DNA of 64,000 nucleotides from positions 930,001 to 994,000 of the forward strand of contig NZ_CP018793.1 in the NCBI RefSeq assembly GCF_002139875.1, given 5' to 3'. A model generated the notes under the pieces. That model saw only the letters and a list, made by a program, of their open reading frames with translations, did no database searches and was not told the origin of the DNA. The stretch is from Campylobacter vicugnae (GTDB lineage Bacteria; Campylobacterota; Campylobacteria; Campylobacterales; Campylobacteraceae). Both the position numbers and the translations under genes were made by a program. Positions 1-10,940 of this stretch are shown here, piece after piece. Positions within the stretch are counted from its first letter, which is position 1; every line of letters starts with the position of its first letter.

Positions 1-20
1 CATATAAATTTGAGTTTATC

Positions 21-1082
21 TCATTCATTTCTAGCCTTTAGCTCATCATCTATCTCTTGTAAAAATCTATCTACTAGCTCAGACTCAGGCAATCTAGCTA
101 CCACTTCTCCATGACGCATTATAAGACCATTTCCCTTACCAAATGCAATTGCCACATCTGCACCCTTTGCCTCTCCAATTGCATTTACTATACAACCCAT
201 TACGCTTATATTTAATGGGGCTGTGATGTGAGCTGTCTTTTCTTCTACTATTTTTATAGCACTTACTAGATCACTTTGAAGTCTTCCACAAGTTGGACAT
301 GATATAATATTTAACCCGCTTCTTTGCACTCCACTATCTTGTAAAATTGCCTTAGCGACTCTAATTTCTTCTTCAAGCTCACCAGTGATACTAACTCTCA
401 TCGTATCGCCGATACCTTCCATAAGCAAACCACCAAGAGCAATAGCTGATTTAATAGTAGCGTGAAATACAGTTCCAGCTTCTGTAACTCCTAAATGAAA
501 TGGATAATCCACCATTGGACGCAACGCTCTATATGCTGCCATTGTATTTACTGTATCGCTACTTTTTAAACTTACTGCAATATCTAAAAAATCAAAATCC
601 TCTAAAAGCTTTATATTATATAAAGCACTTTGCACCATTGCTTCAACACTTCTGCCATATTTTTGTTCAAACTGCTCTTCTAAGCTTCCACTATTTACAC
701 CTATTCTTATTGGTAGATTACGCTCTTTACAAGCATTTACAACTTTTCTTATCTTTTCTTTGCCGCCGATATTTCCTGGATTTATCCTTATAGCATCAAC
801 AAATTCAGATACTGCTAAAGCATAAAGATGATTAAAATGGATATCAGCTACAATTGGCAATGGACTAGACTTTTTAATCTCTCTAAGCCCTTCAATATCC
901 TCTTTATTAAACACAGCACAACGCACTATATCGCACCCAGCAAAGTATAATCTATTAATCTGTTCTAAAGTACCAGCTACATCTCTAGTTTTGCTAAATG
1001 TCATTGACTGCACACTTATTGGCGCATCACCACCTATTTTTACACTACCTACTTGAATTTGTCTTGTTTTATATCTTTGCAT
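21..1082 (-). CDS. ispG: 4-hydroxy-3-methylbut-2-enyl diphosphate synthase (flavodoxin-type) IspG/GcpE
   Basis: Penultimate enzyme of the MEP isoprenoid pathway. It reductively opens methylerythritol cyclodiphosphate to HMBPP using a [4Fe-4S] cluster, in the cytoplasm. The N-terminal TIM-barrel signature ([13 protein letters not shown]) is present. The three cluster cysteines are visible near the C-terminus, in SCPTCGR and [12 protein letters not shown] start it at MQRYKTRQ (ATG at 1082), because relatives begin a few residues before KTRQIxVG; an in-frame ATG at 1112 would add ten residues with no better Shine-Dalgarno. The length of about 353 aa is normal for the short bacterial form. It is transcribed divergently from the gene at 1261. 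Identity is secure and only the start is debatable. Confidence 0.95.
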   Translation of the reverse strand: MQRYKTRQIQVGSVKIGGDAPISVQSMTFSKTRDVAGTLEQINRLYFAGCDIVRCAVFNKEDIEGLREIKKSSPLPIVADIHFNHLYALAVSEFVDAIRINPGNIGGKEKIRKVVNACKERNLPIRIGVNSGSLEEQFEQKYGRSVEAMVQSALYNIKLLEDFDFLDIAVSLKSSDTVNTMAAYRALRPMVDYPFHLGVTEAGTVFHATIKSAIALGGLLMEGIGDTMRVSITGELEEEIRVAKAILQDSGVQRSGLNIISCPTCGRLQSDLVSAIKIVEEKTAHITAPLNISVMGCIVNAIGEAKGADVAIAFGKGNGLIMRHGEVVARLPESELVDRFLQEIDDELKARNE

Positions 1083-1260
1083 TAGAGTCACTTTAATAAT
1101 TTTTAAATTCATAAGTTTAGCTAAATTTTAATAAAAATATCGTAAAAGTAGATAAATTAATGTTATTATTAAATATTAATTTAGAAAAATAAATTTAAAT
1201 CCATATAAGCTTTTTTAGATAAAATTTTACCTTTGGATAAAAATAAAAAAGGTAAAATTA

Positions 1261-3195
1261 GTGATAAAAATTATAACTCAAATTCTTAGCTTTACTTTTA
1301 TATATATGGCGATATTTGCCATTATGAGATTTATGATGCTATCTAGCCTACCAGATACAAATAGCAATGGCTGGGGCGAGGTATTTTTATATGGGCTTGG
1401 GCATGATATGAGAACATTTAGTACCATATTTTTACCTATTTTTCTATGTGGGTTTCTTAGCTATTTAAATGGATTTATTAGATTAAATTTATCTAAAGCC
1501 TATCAAATTTTCTCTACAATTTATATGTCCATTATATCATTTATTGTGGCTATTTTTGCATTTATTGGCTACTACTATTATCAAATTTATCAAAATAAAA
1601 TTGATATGTTTATCTTTGGATTTAAAGATGATGATACCGCTGCTTTAATATCAATCATATATAATGATTATCCAGCAATTTTAATACTATTATACGCTTT
1701 GGCTTTTGCTATTTTATGTGGATATTTAAATAATAAAATTTTAAAAATTAAATTTAAAAAATCCAACCAACCACTTTGGATTTTAATTGTTTGTAATATT
1801 GTATTAATTTATGCATATGCTGTGGCACTTCGGGCTCATCCAGTATATAATGCGCTTCGTGCCTCTACATATCAATTTAGCTCATTTAAACCATTTAATG
1901 AGATATCTACTAATCCCATTATGGCTCTTTCATGGGCTAGTAAAGAGTATAAAAATCAAGCCAACTTCCCATATGTGGATATAAATAGAGGTAAAGAGCT
2001 GCAAAAGAGATTATTTGATATGTTTGCTACTACAAAGCAAAACCCTAATCACGCTAAAATGCATATACATTTTAATCTCATGGAGAGTTTTGGGCTTGGG
2101 CTGCTTCAAGAAGATAAAGCTATGCAAAAAGTACTTTTAGGCTCCCTTGATGAACATTTTAACTCTGATTTTGTATTTAAAAGATTTTTACCTTCTACTA
2201 ATGGCACGATAGATAGTCTAAATAGAATACTATTTCAAAGTCCTATAATCAACCTTACAAGTAGTAAATTTCAAAAACAAAAACTACCATTAACCCTAAT
2301 TGATATCTATAAAAAAGCTGGATATAGAGTTGTCTTTGCTTACGCTGGTAATGCTGCTTGGTACAATATAAACTACTTCTTAAAAGCTCAAGGTGTAGAT
2401 GAGATTATAGATGAGACTATACTAATGCAAGAGTATAAAAATGCCAAAGAGTCTAAGCATCCATATGGGATAAAAGATGAATATATGTATAACAAGATTT
2501 ATGAGATTTTTAATAATGCAATCAAACCAACTCTAATTATCTCTCTTGGGATTTCAAACCATCCACCATATATACACAAAGGCAAAAATGAGCTAAATTT
2601 AGATCTAAATAGCTCTGAGATTAGTCGTTATTCTACTGACTATAAGGCACTATTAAATGCATATAGCTATGCAAACAACAGCTTTGGAGATTATTTAAAT
2701 AAGATCAAAAATAGCAAATTCAAAGATAATATAATAGTAGCTGCATCTGGTGATCATGCAAATAGAGAGTATAAATTTGATCACAAAAATGAGAGCGCCT
2801 TTGGAATTAGTGTGCCATTTTATCTATATATTCCACAAGTTTTACAAAATAATATCTACTATGATAAAAATAGAATTGGCTCGCATAAAGATATATTTCC
2901 AACTCTATATAATCTTAGTCTAAATAATACTAAATATCTAAGCATGGGTGGTAGAGATATGTTATCTAAACCTAATGATACTAAGATGGAGTTTGCAATA
3001 CATATAAATGTCTGGGCTGATAATGATGGCATATATCCAATATCAAGCACTAAAGGATATAGATATCAAAACCCAAATACATTAAAAAATAGTAATGATA
3101 GCTTTGAGCTTGATGAATCAAAAGCTCAGTTTCATAAGCTATATGAAGAGTTTAGTTACTATCAGTTAGCTTGGAGACTAGGATTGATTAAGTAG
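1261..3195 (+). CDS. LTA synthase/sulfatase-fold membrane phosphotransferase
   Basis: A 644-residue inner-membrane enzyme of the alkaline phosphatase/sulfatase superfamily, closest in plan to LtaS-type phosphoglycerol transferases. About five hydrophobic helices fill the first 190 residues, followed by a periplasmic catalytic domain. Likely metal ligands and nucleophile are E275 (LMESFG), T316 in the STNGTID motif, H434 (SNHPPY) and D498-H499 (ASGDH). It starts with GTG, preceded by AAAAAGG. It stands alone, divergent from ispG and convergent with acnB. Gram-negatives do not make lipoteichoic acid, so the acceptor is unknown; a periplasmic glycan, lipid or lipooligosaccharide decoration is possible. 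The fold is clear but the substrate is not. Confidence 0.8.
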   Translation: MIKIITQILSFTFIYMAIFAIMRFMMLSSLPDTNSNGWGEVFLYGLGHDMRTFSTIFLPIFLCGFLSYLNGFIRLNLSKAYQIFSTIYMSIISFIVAIFAFIGYYYYQIYQNKIDMFIFGFKDDDTAALISIIYNDYPAILILLYALAFAILCGYLNNKILKIKFKKSNQPLWILIVCNIVLIYAYAVALRAHPVYNALRASTYQFSSFKPFNEISTNPIMALSWASKEYKNQANFPYVDINRGKELQKRLFDMFATTKQNPNHAKMHIHFNLMESFGLGLLQEDKAMQKVLLGSLDEHFNSDFVFKRFLPSTNGTIDSLNRILFQSPIINLTSSKFQKQKLPLTLIDIYKKAGYRVVFAYAGNAAWYNINYFLKAQGVDEIIDETILMQEYKNAKESKHPYGIKDEYMYNKIYEIFNNAIKPTLIISLGISNHPPYIHKGKNELNLDLNSSEISRYSTDYKALLNAYSYANNSFGDYLNKIKNSKFKDNIIVAASGDHANREYKFDHKNESAFGISVPFYLYIPQVLQNNIYYDKNRIGSHKDIFPTLYNLSLNNTKYLSMGGRDMLSKPNDTKMEFAIHINVWADNDGIYPISSTKGYRYQNPNTLKNSNDSFELDESKAQFHKLYEEFSYYQLAWRLGLIK

Positions 3196-3237
3196 TTAAA
3201 TTTGATTTACTAAATAAGCAAATTTGATAAAATAAAT

Positions 3238-3262
3238 AAACCCGCTATATAAAGCGGGTTTT
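3238..3262. terminator. Bidirectional intrinsic terminator between the LtaS-like gene and acnB
   Basis: A 9-bp perfect stem, AAACCCGCT/AGCGGGTTT, with a 6-nt loop lies between two convergent genes. The arms supply A and T runs on both sides, so it can end transcription from either direction. Confidence 0.8.
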
Positions 3263-3267
3263 ATAAA

Positions 3268-5823
3268 TTAGTTTTCTAATTTGTAGTTTTCAATTAGATT
3301 GAAGTTTAGATATTTATAGATCTCATCTTCTTTTCCTGCTAATTTAGCTGGAACAATCTTCATATACTCTTCTACACTTGGCAATCTACCTAGCATAGCA
3401 CATACTGCAGCTAACTCAGCAGAACCTAGATAAACTTGAGCGCCCATACCCATACGGTTATCGAAGTTTCTTGTAGAAGTTGAGAATACAATTGCATTAT
3501 CTGCAACTCTTGCTTGGTTACCCATACATAGTGAGCAGCCTGGAACCTCTGTTCTAGCACCTGCAGCACCAAATAGTGAATATCTACCCTCAGCTCTTAG
3601 CTGTGCTTCATCCATTTTTGTAGGTGGAACAACCCATAATCTAGTAGGTACTTGACCTTCACCTTTTAGAACTTCTGAAAGCGCTCTATAGTGACCGATA
3701 TTTGTCATACAGCTACCAACAAATACTTCATCAATATTTTTAGGGCGTTTAGGATCATTTAAAATTTCACTTAGCGTAGCTACATCATCTGGATCGTTTG
3801 GACATGCAAGAATTGGCTCAGTAATCTCATCCATATTAATCTCAATTACAGTGTGATATTTTGCATTTTTATCAGCTTGTAGTAGCTCTGGATTTTCTAA
3901 CCATTGTTTCATCTTATCACGGCGGCGAGCTAGAGTTTTATCACTACCATATCCAGCTTCAATCATAGCATCAATAAGCACAATATTTGATTTTAGATAC
4001 TCTATTACTGGCTCTTTATTTAAAGCAATTGCACATGCTGCAGCACTTCTTTCTGCACTTGCATCGCTTAGTTCAAATGCTTGTTCAACTTTTAGATCAG
4101 GCAATCCTTCAATCTCTAAAACTTTACCAGCAAATACATTTACTTTACCTTTTTTCTCTACTGTTAGTAGGCCTTTTTTGATCGCATAGTATGGAATTGC
4201 ATTTACTAAATCTCTTAGAGTAATACCAGGTTGCATTTTACCAGTAAATCTTACTAGTACAGACTCAGGCATATTTAGCGGCATTGAACCTAAAACAGCA
4301 GCAAAAGCCACAAGACCAGAACCAGCTGGGAAGCTAATACCAATTGGGAAGCGTGTATGAGAATCTCCACCAGTACCAACGCTATCTGGTAAAACCATTC
4401 TATTTAACCATGAGTGGATAACTCCATCACCTGGTTTTAAGCTTACACCACCACGACTAATCATAAAATCAGGTAGAGTTTTATGCATTAAGGCATCAGT
4501 TGGTTTTGGATATGCTGCTGTATGACAGAAGCTTTGAAGTACAAAATCAGCTGAGAAACCAAGGCTTGCAAGCTCTTTAATCTCATCTCTTGTCATTGGA
4601 CCAGTTGTATCTTGACTACCTACTGTTAGAGTGATAGGCTCTACATACATACCAGGGCGAACGCCATCGATACCACATGCACGGCCAACCATTTTTTGAG
4701 CTAATGTATAGCCTATGCTATCATCAGTTGCTGGTTGAGCTGGTTTAGTAAAGATATCTTCAGTACCCATGTTTAATTCAGCTCTAGCTTTTGAACATAG
4801 ACTTCTAGCAATAATTAATGGAATTCTACCTCCAGCTTTTACTTCATCTTTTAATGTATTTGGCTCAAGATTAAATGTTTTAACCACAGCTCCATCTTTT
4901 ACAATCTCACCTTTATATGGATAAATTTCAATCTTATCACCAGTTTCTAAACCATCTACATTTACTATAATTGGTAACGCACCGCTATCTTCTGCAGTAT
5001 TAAAGAATATTGGAGCAATAATACTTCCTAAGATTACGCCACCTGTTTTTTTGTTTGGAATTCCAGGAATTTCACGACCGATATGCCACTGAATAGAGTT
5101 AATACCACTTTTTCTTGAACTTCCAGTTCCCACTACATCGCCTACATAAACAACTTCACGGCCACTTTGTTTTAACTCAGCAATTTTTTCTAAACTACCT
5201 GGTTGGCGTTTCATTAGCATTGCGTTTGCATGAAGTGGAATATCAGATCTGCTAAATGCTTCACTAGCTGGACTTAAATCATCAGTATTTGTCTCACCAG
5301 GAACTTTAAATACTATAGCTTCTATCTTTTCTGGAATATCAGATCTAGATTTAAACCACTCAGCTTCAGCCCAACTTTTGATAACTTCAGCTGCGAATTT
5401 ATTGCCCTCTTTAGCAAGAAGCGCTACATCATTAAAATAATCATGAACAAAAATAGTGTTTTTAAGCACATTAGCTGCTGCAGCCGCTACGCTCTCATCG
5501 CTACTTCTTAGACTAGCTACAAGCACGATTACACTATATCCACCAAGCATTGGTTCAAGCATTTTTACAGCATCAGTTTTGCTAATTAAGCTACAAGCTA
5601 AACCGTGGTTTATAATCTCGTTTAAAAACTCAGCCTTAACCTTTGCAGCATCATCAACACCAGGATTTACACGATTTGCAAGCAGATCTATAAGCTCAGC
5701 AGTTGGTGCTGATTTTAATAATTCACATACCTCTTTTGTCTGCTCTTTAGTAAGCGGAAGCGGTGGAATACCAAGTTTTGCACGCTCTTCTTTAGCGTTA
5801 TTGTATTGTTCAAAAAAGCCCAT
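3268..5823 (-). CDS. acnB: Aconitate hydratase B
   Basis: Interconverts citrate and isocitrate in the TCA cycle in the cytoplasm, using a [4Fe-4S] cluster. The 851-residue length and the AcnB layout (HEAT-like N-terminal domain, swivel domain before the catalytic domains) match the B type. Cluster cysteines are visible in FVGSCMTN and in [11 protein letters not shown] near the C-terminus. The ATG at 5823 has an AAAGGATG ribosome site just upstream. It is monocistronic, bounded downstream by the terminator at 3238. AcnB is the only aconitase in many epsilonproteobacteria (family knowledge). Confidence 0.97.
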   Translation of the reverse strand: MGFFEQYNNAKEERAKLGIPPLPLTKEQTKEVCELLKSAPTAELIDLLANRVNPGVDDAAKVKAEFLNEIINHGLACSLISKTDAVKMLEPMLGGYSVIVLVASLRSSDESVAAAAANVLKNTIFVHDYFNDVALLAKEGNKFAAEVIKSWAEAEWFKSRSDIPEKIEAIVFKVPGETNTDDLSPASEAFSRSDIPLHANAMLMKRQPGSLEKIAELKQSGREVVYVGDVVGTGSSRKSGINSIQWHIGREIPGIPNKKTGGVILGSIIAPIFFNTAEDSGALPIIVNVDGLETGDKIEIYPYKGEIVKDGAVVKTFNLEPNTLKDEVKAGGRIPLIIARSLCSKARAELNMGTEDIFTKPAQPATDDSIGYTLAQKMVGRACGIDGVRPGMYVEPITLTVGSQDTTGPMTRDEIKELASLGFSADFVLQSFCHTAAYPKPTDALMHKTLPDFMISRGGVSLKPGDGVIHSWLNRMVLPDSVGTGGDSHTRFPIGISFPAGSGLVAFAAVLGSMPLNMPESVLVRFTGKMQPGITLRDLVNAIPYYAIKKGLLTVEKKGKVNVFAGKVLEIEGLPDLKVEQAFELSDASAERSAAACAIALNKEPVIEYLKSNIVLIDAMIEAGYGSDKTLARRRDKMKQWLENPELLQADKNAKYHTVIEINMDEITEPILACPNDPDDVATLSEILNDPKRPKNIDEVFVGSCMTNIGHYRALSEVLKGEGQVPTRLWVVPPTKMDEAQLRAEGRYSLFGAAGARTEVPGCSLCMGNQARVADNAIVFSTSTRNFDNRMGMGAQVYLGSAELAAVCAMLGRLPSVEEYMKIVPAKLAGKEDEIYKYLNFNLIENYKLEN

Positions 5824-5995
5824 TTACATCCTTTAAAAAAAATTTTGATAATTCTACCAAAAAAATCAAAAATTTAGTAGTAAAAAATAACTTAGATTTT
5901 ATCTTTTAGTATATTTTAATTTTTCAAGAAACAAAATTTGAATTAAAAACAAAAAAGCTACCAAATTTATCTGAATTTGATAGCTAAAAAATTTA

Positions 5996-6427
5996 TTAAA
6001 AGCGTGAGCGAAGGCCTATATTTTTATACTGTTCAATTTCGCTAATATAATCAAAATGCAACTTATCAAGCTCATTTGTCATATATGAGATTAGTTTGGC
6101 ATCAGATTTTTTATGCCCTGCTACAAGCGAGATAAATTTCAAATATGGAATCGCATGAGATGGGACACGACCCTCTGATTTAGCAGGAAATGGAAATTTT
6201 TGAATAAAATACAGCACTGCCTTAGCTATCTCCTCCTTGCTTGATCTTTTATCTGATACGATTATAATGAGATCTTCTAAGGTAATCTTTGTTTGAGCTT
6301 CATCTTGCAAGGCTGCTTTTTTTGCATTTTTTTTATCTTTGTTTAACGACTTAATAACACTTACGCCAATTACACCTAAAACGATGGCCACAGCGACCAT
6401 CGCAATAAATATCATACTCTCGTTCAA
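5996..6427 (-). CDS. Conserved membrane-anchored hypothetical protein
   Basis: A 143-residue protein with one N-terminal hydrophobic segment (residues about 5-28), a short Lys-rich linker and a soluble helical domain. I know of no assigned function; a protein of this kind follows ccsBA in other Campylobacter (from memory). The start is TTG at 6427. An exceptionally good AGGAGG lies six bases upstream, while the next ATG (6415) is too far from it. It sits 20 bp downstream of ccsBA in the same direction and is probably cotranscribed. Confidence 0.75.
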   Translation of the reverse strand: MNESMIFIAMVAVAIVLGVIGVSVIKSLNKDKKNAKKAALQDEAQTKITLEDLIIIVSDKRSSKEEIAKAVLYFIQKFPFPAKSEGRVPSHAIPYLKFISLVAGHKKSDAKLISYMTNELDKLHFDYISEIEQYKNIGLRSRF

Positions 6428-6447
6428 CTAAAACCTCCTAAACAAAC

Positions 6448-9400
6448 TTATAACTTCGTACTATATGACCTTTTACGATAGGAAAGCAAGCTTACAACTA
6501 TCATCACAAGTAGAGCTATCCATACGAAATTTGGTACTGGTACAGCATCACCAGCTGCATAACTATGCATTCCAACTAAGTAGAAATTAACACCAAAATA
6601 TGTCATAATAATCGCACTGTAAGCAAACATAGAAGCTACGGCAAATGCGTATTGAGAATTTACTTTTGGTATAAATCTCATATGAACTACAGCTGCATAA
6701 ACTAAAATACTAACTAAAGCCCAAGTCTCCTTACTATCCCAGCCCCAATATCTTCCCCAGCTCTCATTAGCCCATACTCCGCCTAAAAAGTTACCAACAA
6801 TAAGCAAGCTAAGACCTAAAATCATTGCCATTTCATTAATTCTTGTAGCTTCAATTATATTTCTTGTTAGCTCTTTATTCTCCTTTTTACCTTGAAGGGC
6901 AAATAGCACTAAAGTAAATAATCCAAGAAGAGAACAAAGCCCTAAAAATCCATAACTAGCTGTAATTACGCTTACATGTATTGTTAGCCAGTAGCTTTGT
7001 AGAACTGGAACAAGATTTGTAATTTGTGGATCAAGCCAACTAAGATGCGCTACAAATAGAGTAACTCCAGCTAATATAGAAGTAAGTGCAAGAGATATAG
7101 CTGAACTTCTAGCAAACATTGTCCCGCTAAATGCCAAACACCAAGCTATAAATACTAAACTCTCATATCCATCGCTCCATGGTGCATGTTCAGCAATATA
7201 CCATCTAAGCCCCATACCAACAGTATGGGCAATAAAAGCTAAGATATTAATCCAATATACAATTTTAAAAATTAAATTTATTTTAATTTTAGGGCGTAAC
7301 ATCTTAATAAACACTACTATTAAAAGTGCAAAACCGGCTAAGAGATATACTGGAGTTAAATTTTGAAATATCTTATATTTATTAAATGCTAATTCTAAAT
7401 TTACTCTATTACTATCAGGCATTACTGCAGCACCAAATTCAGCTTGATATTTTTTAATAGCTTCTATAGCCTCATCAGCTTTACTCCATTCGCCACTATC
7501 TTGTGCTTCAAGTACTGCTGTAAAGTATCTTTGTAGCATTATAGCTACATTTGAAGCCTCTTGGCCGCTTAGCTCCATAAGGGCTCCGCCAGGACTTAGC
7601 CAAGTGTTATTAAAATCATCTTTTTTCGGTATTACTCTAAACATCTCTCCTATAAATACCATATAAAGAATATTTAGCTTCTCATCAGCTTTTATAACAT
7701 CTTTATCAAAAAGTCCTCTTGTAGCTGGTGCTTTACGATTAGCAAGTTCTGTAAATTTAATTAGCTTATACTCTATTTGACCATCTTTATTAGGGCCAAA
7801 GAAATCATCAAAACTAGCATATTTTTGACTTTTTGGAATTCCTAATACCTTTTTTAACTCATCATCGCTAATTTTAATAATTGGTACTGAACGCCAATTT
7901 TCTGAATTTGCCATCATTGATAAAAATATAGCATTAGCACCCATTGATTGAAACTTATCACTGCGGTAAATTTTATTTAAAATCTCGTGTGCCATAGTAT
8001 CAAATGGCTTCATTCTACCATCTGGACCTTGTATAATTACCGTTGATACCTTATCTATATGGCTTTGTGGAATTTGTGGCATTGATAAGGCATATCCCTT
8101 ACTCGCACCAAAAATTGCCATACCAGCTATCAAAATAGTGCAAATTGCCTTAGTATTTGCCTCATTTACAGCTTTAGCAAGTTTTCTAAATCTTGAATGA
8201 GGATTCATAACATTTAATAAAAGCCCTAAAGTGAGCAAGAAATACCCAAAATATGTAGGCCATTTGCCTGGATCGCTATTTACTGAAAGTATTGTACCAC
8301 CTTCATCAGAGTCATAACTACTTTGGAAGAATCTATAACCTTTATAATCAAGGACATTATTCATATAAATTCTATAATCCATCTTAAAATCTCCATCTTC
8401 AACTACAATATCACTACTATAACTCATTGGGGAGTTTGATCCTGGATATCTAGCTAGCTCAAAATCTTTTAGATATATGCTAAATGGTAATGTAATAGCC
8501 ATTGGAGACCATGCTACATAAAATCTTTGCCCCCCAACCTCAACAGGCTCAGGCGGATAGTAGCTTAGCAAGGCTACATCTTTACTCTCATTATTGTAGT
8601 TTAAAGTTGCAATTATCGCATCGGCACCAGTTACATTTTCTCCAGCTTTTTCTACCCCTTTTATAGCACTTACTTTCATAGTTTTAGGTGCAAAATTTAC
8701 CCCACCCATACTATATAATCTAAGCCCAGCAAACTCAACTTCTGTATCCTTTGGCAATTGGCCTTTACTCATATCACTCATAACCATATAGCTGATATCT
8801 TGATTGGTTTTGATGTAAAATTTGCCATCTTTTAAATAAATTTGAATATATTTACTTCTTGTTGGTTTAGCTCCAAAGCTAAAACTCATATCACCTACTT
8901 CAAATTTATCACCAAGCTTCATAGTAACTGATTCGCTATTGCTCTCATCAGAAAATAATAGCTCTAAAACAGGCTCTCCATTTGGACTATCTATCCATGC
9001 CGGAATCGCATTTGGAATAAAATCTTTATACTTTAATGTAGCTAATTTATCATAGATTTTTAATCTTAAATTAAAATCATTACCAATAGTACTAGATATA
9101 TATTTTGGCTCTGAGACTGTATAGGTATTATTATCATCACTAGAGATCATTTGAATATAGCTTTGCATACTTCTAATCTCATTGCTTCTATCATTTTCTC
9201 GGATATTCATCTGACCTTCAAAACCAAAATATCTTGTAATACCCGCACCAACTAAAATAAATAAAAAGCTTAAGTGAAATATTAAAACAGGAAGTTTTTT
9301 GAGCTTAAATAATCTATATTCATATATATTATAGACCAAATTTACACCCAAAATAAGCTGAATCAGCGCAAACCATCCAGCACCATATACTAAAGCCCAA

Positions 9401-9519
9401 GCAGTTTGAGTGTTATACATACTCTCAATAATTGTCGCAGCGCCACTTGCTACACCAAAAATTAAAAAAAATACAACAGCCGAACCCATACTAAAAAATA
9501 ACTTATGAATAATGCCCAT
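6448..9519 (-). CDS. ccsBA: Fused cytochrome c biogenesis protein CcsBA (System II)
   Basis: Exports haem and ligates it to periplasmic c-type apocytochromes at the inner membrane. The N-terminal third is ResB/CcsB-like (several helices and a large periplasmic loop). The C-terminal part is CcsA/ResC with the haem-handling WWD motif (WGRYWGWDSKETWALV). Fusion of the two subunits in about 1020 residues is typical of Helicobacter, Wolinella and Campylobacter. I use the ATG at 9519 (MGIIHKL) because AAGGG lies about six bases before it; an upstream in-frame ATG at 9546 would add nine residues without a ribosome site. The 143-residue membrane protein follows it. Confidence 0.95.
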   Translation of the reverse strand: MGIIHKLFFSMGSAVVFFLIFGVASGAATIIESMYNTQTAWALVYGAGWFALIQLILGVNLVYNIYEYRLFKLKKLPVLIFHLSFLFILVGAGITRYFGFEGQMNIRENDRSNEIRSMQSYIQMISSDDNNTYTVSEPKYISSTIGNDFNLRLKIYDKLATLKYKDFIPNAIPAWIDSPNGEPVLELLFSDESNSESVTMKLGDKFEVGDMSFSFGAKPTRSKYIQIYLKDGKFYIKTNQDISYMVMSDMSKGQLPKDTEVEFAGLRLYSMGGVNFAPKTMKVSAIKGVEKAGENVTGADAIIATLNYNNESKDVALLSYYPPEPVEVGGQRFYVAWSPMAITLPFSIYLKDFELARYPGSNSPMSYSSDIVVEDGDFKMDYRIYMNNVLDYKGYRFFQSSYDSDEGGTILSVNSDPGKWPTYFGYFLLTLGLLLNVMNPHSRFRKLAKAVNEANTKAICTILIAGMAIFGASKGYALSMPQIPQSHIDKVSTVIIQGPDGRMKPFDTMAHEILNKIYRSDKFQSMGANAIFLSMMANSENWRSVPIIKISDDELKKVLGIPKSQKYASFDDFFGPNKDGQIEYKLIKFTELANRKAPATRGLFDKDVIKADEKLNILYMVFIGEMFRVIPKKDDFNNTWLSPGGALMELSGQEASNVAIMLQRYFTAVLEAQDSGEWSKADEAIEAIKKYQAEFGAAVMPDSNRVNLELAFNKYKIFQNLTPVYLLAGFALLIVVFIKMLRPKIKINLIFKIVYWINILAFIAHTVGMGLRWYIAEHAPWSDGYESLVFIAWCLAFSGTMFARSSAISLALTSILAGVTLFVAHLSWLDPQITNLVPVLQSYWLTIHVSVITASYGFLGLCSLLGLFTLVLFALQGKKENKELTRNIIEATRINEMAMILGLSLLIVGNFLGGVWANESWGRYWGWDSKETWALVSILVYAAVVHMRFIPKVNSQYAFAVASMFAYSAIIMTYFGVNFYLVGMHSYAAGDAVPVPNFVWIALLVMIVVSLLSYRKRSYSTKL

Positions 9520-9612
9520 AAATACCCTTAAGAAAATTTGAACCATGATTATATTAAATGTAAATAAACATTTTTAAAATAATCTTGTATTGAATTTGAG
9601 TTATTTTATAGC

Positions 9613-10533
9613 TCAAATTTGGCTTGCTATCTGCTCAGCCTTAGCTAAAAGCTCTTTTGCGCCTTTGGCTATAAACTCATTAGCTAAAATCTCTCCAGCC
9701 TCTTTATATTCAGATTTATTAAATACTCTTTCATTTTTCAATATTTCTTTACCATCTGGAGTGCCTAAAATTGCTCTAACACTAATTTTATCACCATCTA
9801 ACCTTGCACTTACTCCAATTGGGGCTTGACATCCACCATTTAATCTATGCACAAATGCTCTTTCAATAGTAGTTTCTATAACACTCTTTTCATCATTTAA
9901 AAACTCAATCGCATCTAAAATATCATCCCTATCTACTGCTTCTATGCCCAAAGCTCCTTGCCCCATTGCTGCAATAGTATTAAGCACAGATACATACTTT
10001 ACCTCTTTATGGAGTTCAAGACGATTAATTCCAGCCATAGCAAGTATAATAGCATCAAATTCGCCATCTTTAAGCTTAGCAATTCTTGAATTTACATTTC
10101 CACGAAGCGAGATAATTTCTAAATCAGGTCTAAGAGCTAGAAGTTGCATTCTTCTACGCAAAGATGTAGTTCCAACTCTTGCACCATTTGGAAGCTCATC
10201 AAAGCTTTTAAAATTCATACTTAGCATAGCATCATTTATATCTTCTCTACTACAAACACAGGCTAATTTTAACCCATCTGGAAAAGTCGTTGGCACATCT
10301 TTTAAACTATGCACAGCAATATCAGCCCTTCCATCAAGCATTGCATTTTCAAGCTCTTTAGTAAATAAACCTTTGCCACCAATCTTAGCTAGTGGAGTAT
10401 CTAAAATTACATCGCCTTTAGTCTTCATAGTAATAATCTCTACACTATGACCACGAGCCTCTAAAAGATCCCTAATATGATATGTCTGCCAAAGTGCTAG
10501 GGCGCTATTTCTACTTGCGATTTTAATATTCAT
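9613..10533 (-). CDS. hemC: Hydroxymethylbilane synthase (porphobilinogen deaminase)
   Basis: Condenses four porphobilinogen molecules into hydroxymethylbilane in haem synthesis. The 306-residue protein starts with the family sequence KIASRNSALALWQ. It carries the cysteine that holds the dipyrromethane cofactor in NGGCQAPIGV, near residue 240. Its start overlaps the end of the FxsA-type gene by four bases (ATGA), showing translational coupling. It is the last gene of the ispB-hemA-proS-fxsA-hemC run, so two haem enzymes are made from the same operon. Confidence 0.97.
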   Translation of the reverse strand: MNIKIASRNSALALWQTYHIRDLLEARGHSVEIITMKTKGDVILDTPLAKIGGKGLFTKELENAMLDGRADIAVHSLKDVPTTFPDGLKLACVCSREDINDAMLSMNFKSFDELPNGARVGTTSLRRRMQLLALRPDLEIISLRGNVNSRIAKLKDGEFDAIILAMAGINRLELHKEVKYVSVLNTIAAMGQGALGIEAVDRDDILDAIEFLNDEKSVIETTIERAFVHRLNGGCQAPIGVSARLDGDKISVRAILGTPDGKEILKNERVFNKSEYKEAGEILANEFIAKGAKELLAKAEQIASQI

Positions 10534-10940
10534 CTATCTCTCTCCTCTATAATCTCTACATCTATTACATCATCATTTTGGTTGGCTTGGCTATATCTGT
10601 CTTGGTTATTTTGATAATTAAGAGTATTAAATTTAGCATAAATCTTTAAAATCAAAGCAACTACAATTATAATTATTCCAAAAATATCACTTATTATTCC
10701 AGGAATTATAATAGCAAATCCACCAATAGCAAGTCCTAAACTACCAAAGATATCTTTGATATTAAAGTAGTTTATATTTTGAAATAAATTAGCAAATCCA
10801 TAATTTAGTATCAAAATTACGCCAAGTAATGCACTAAGAAAAATCTCACTAAATAGACTAAAAAATCCAAATTCTAATACATATAAAACAACCAATACTA
10901 TCTCTAAAAAGATATATGGTAGCAATGAAATTCTAATCAT
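10530..10940 (-). CDS. fxsA: FxsA-family cytoplasmic membrane protein
   Basis: A 136-residue protein with three to four hydrophobic helices and a hydrophilic acidic tail. The pattern ([10 protein letters not shown] start, a glycine-rich helix with [13 protein letters not shown]) fits the FxsA family. In E. coli FxsA overproduction relieves phage T7 exclusion by the F plasmid, but the normal role is unknown. ATGA overlaps with both proS upstream and hemC downstream make it part of a tightly coupled operon. Family assignment is by pattern only. Confidence 0.75.
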   Translation of the reverse strand: MIRISLLPYIFLEIVLVVLYVLEFGFFSLFSEIFLSALLGVILILNYGFANLFQNINYFNIKDIFGSLGLAIGGFAIIIPGIISDIFGIIIIVVALILKIYAKFNTLNYQNNQDRYSQANQNDDVIDVEIIEERDR

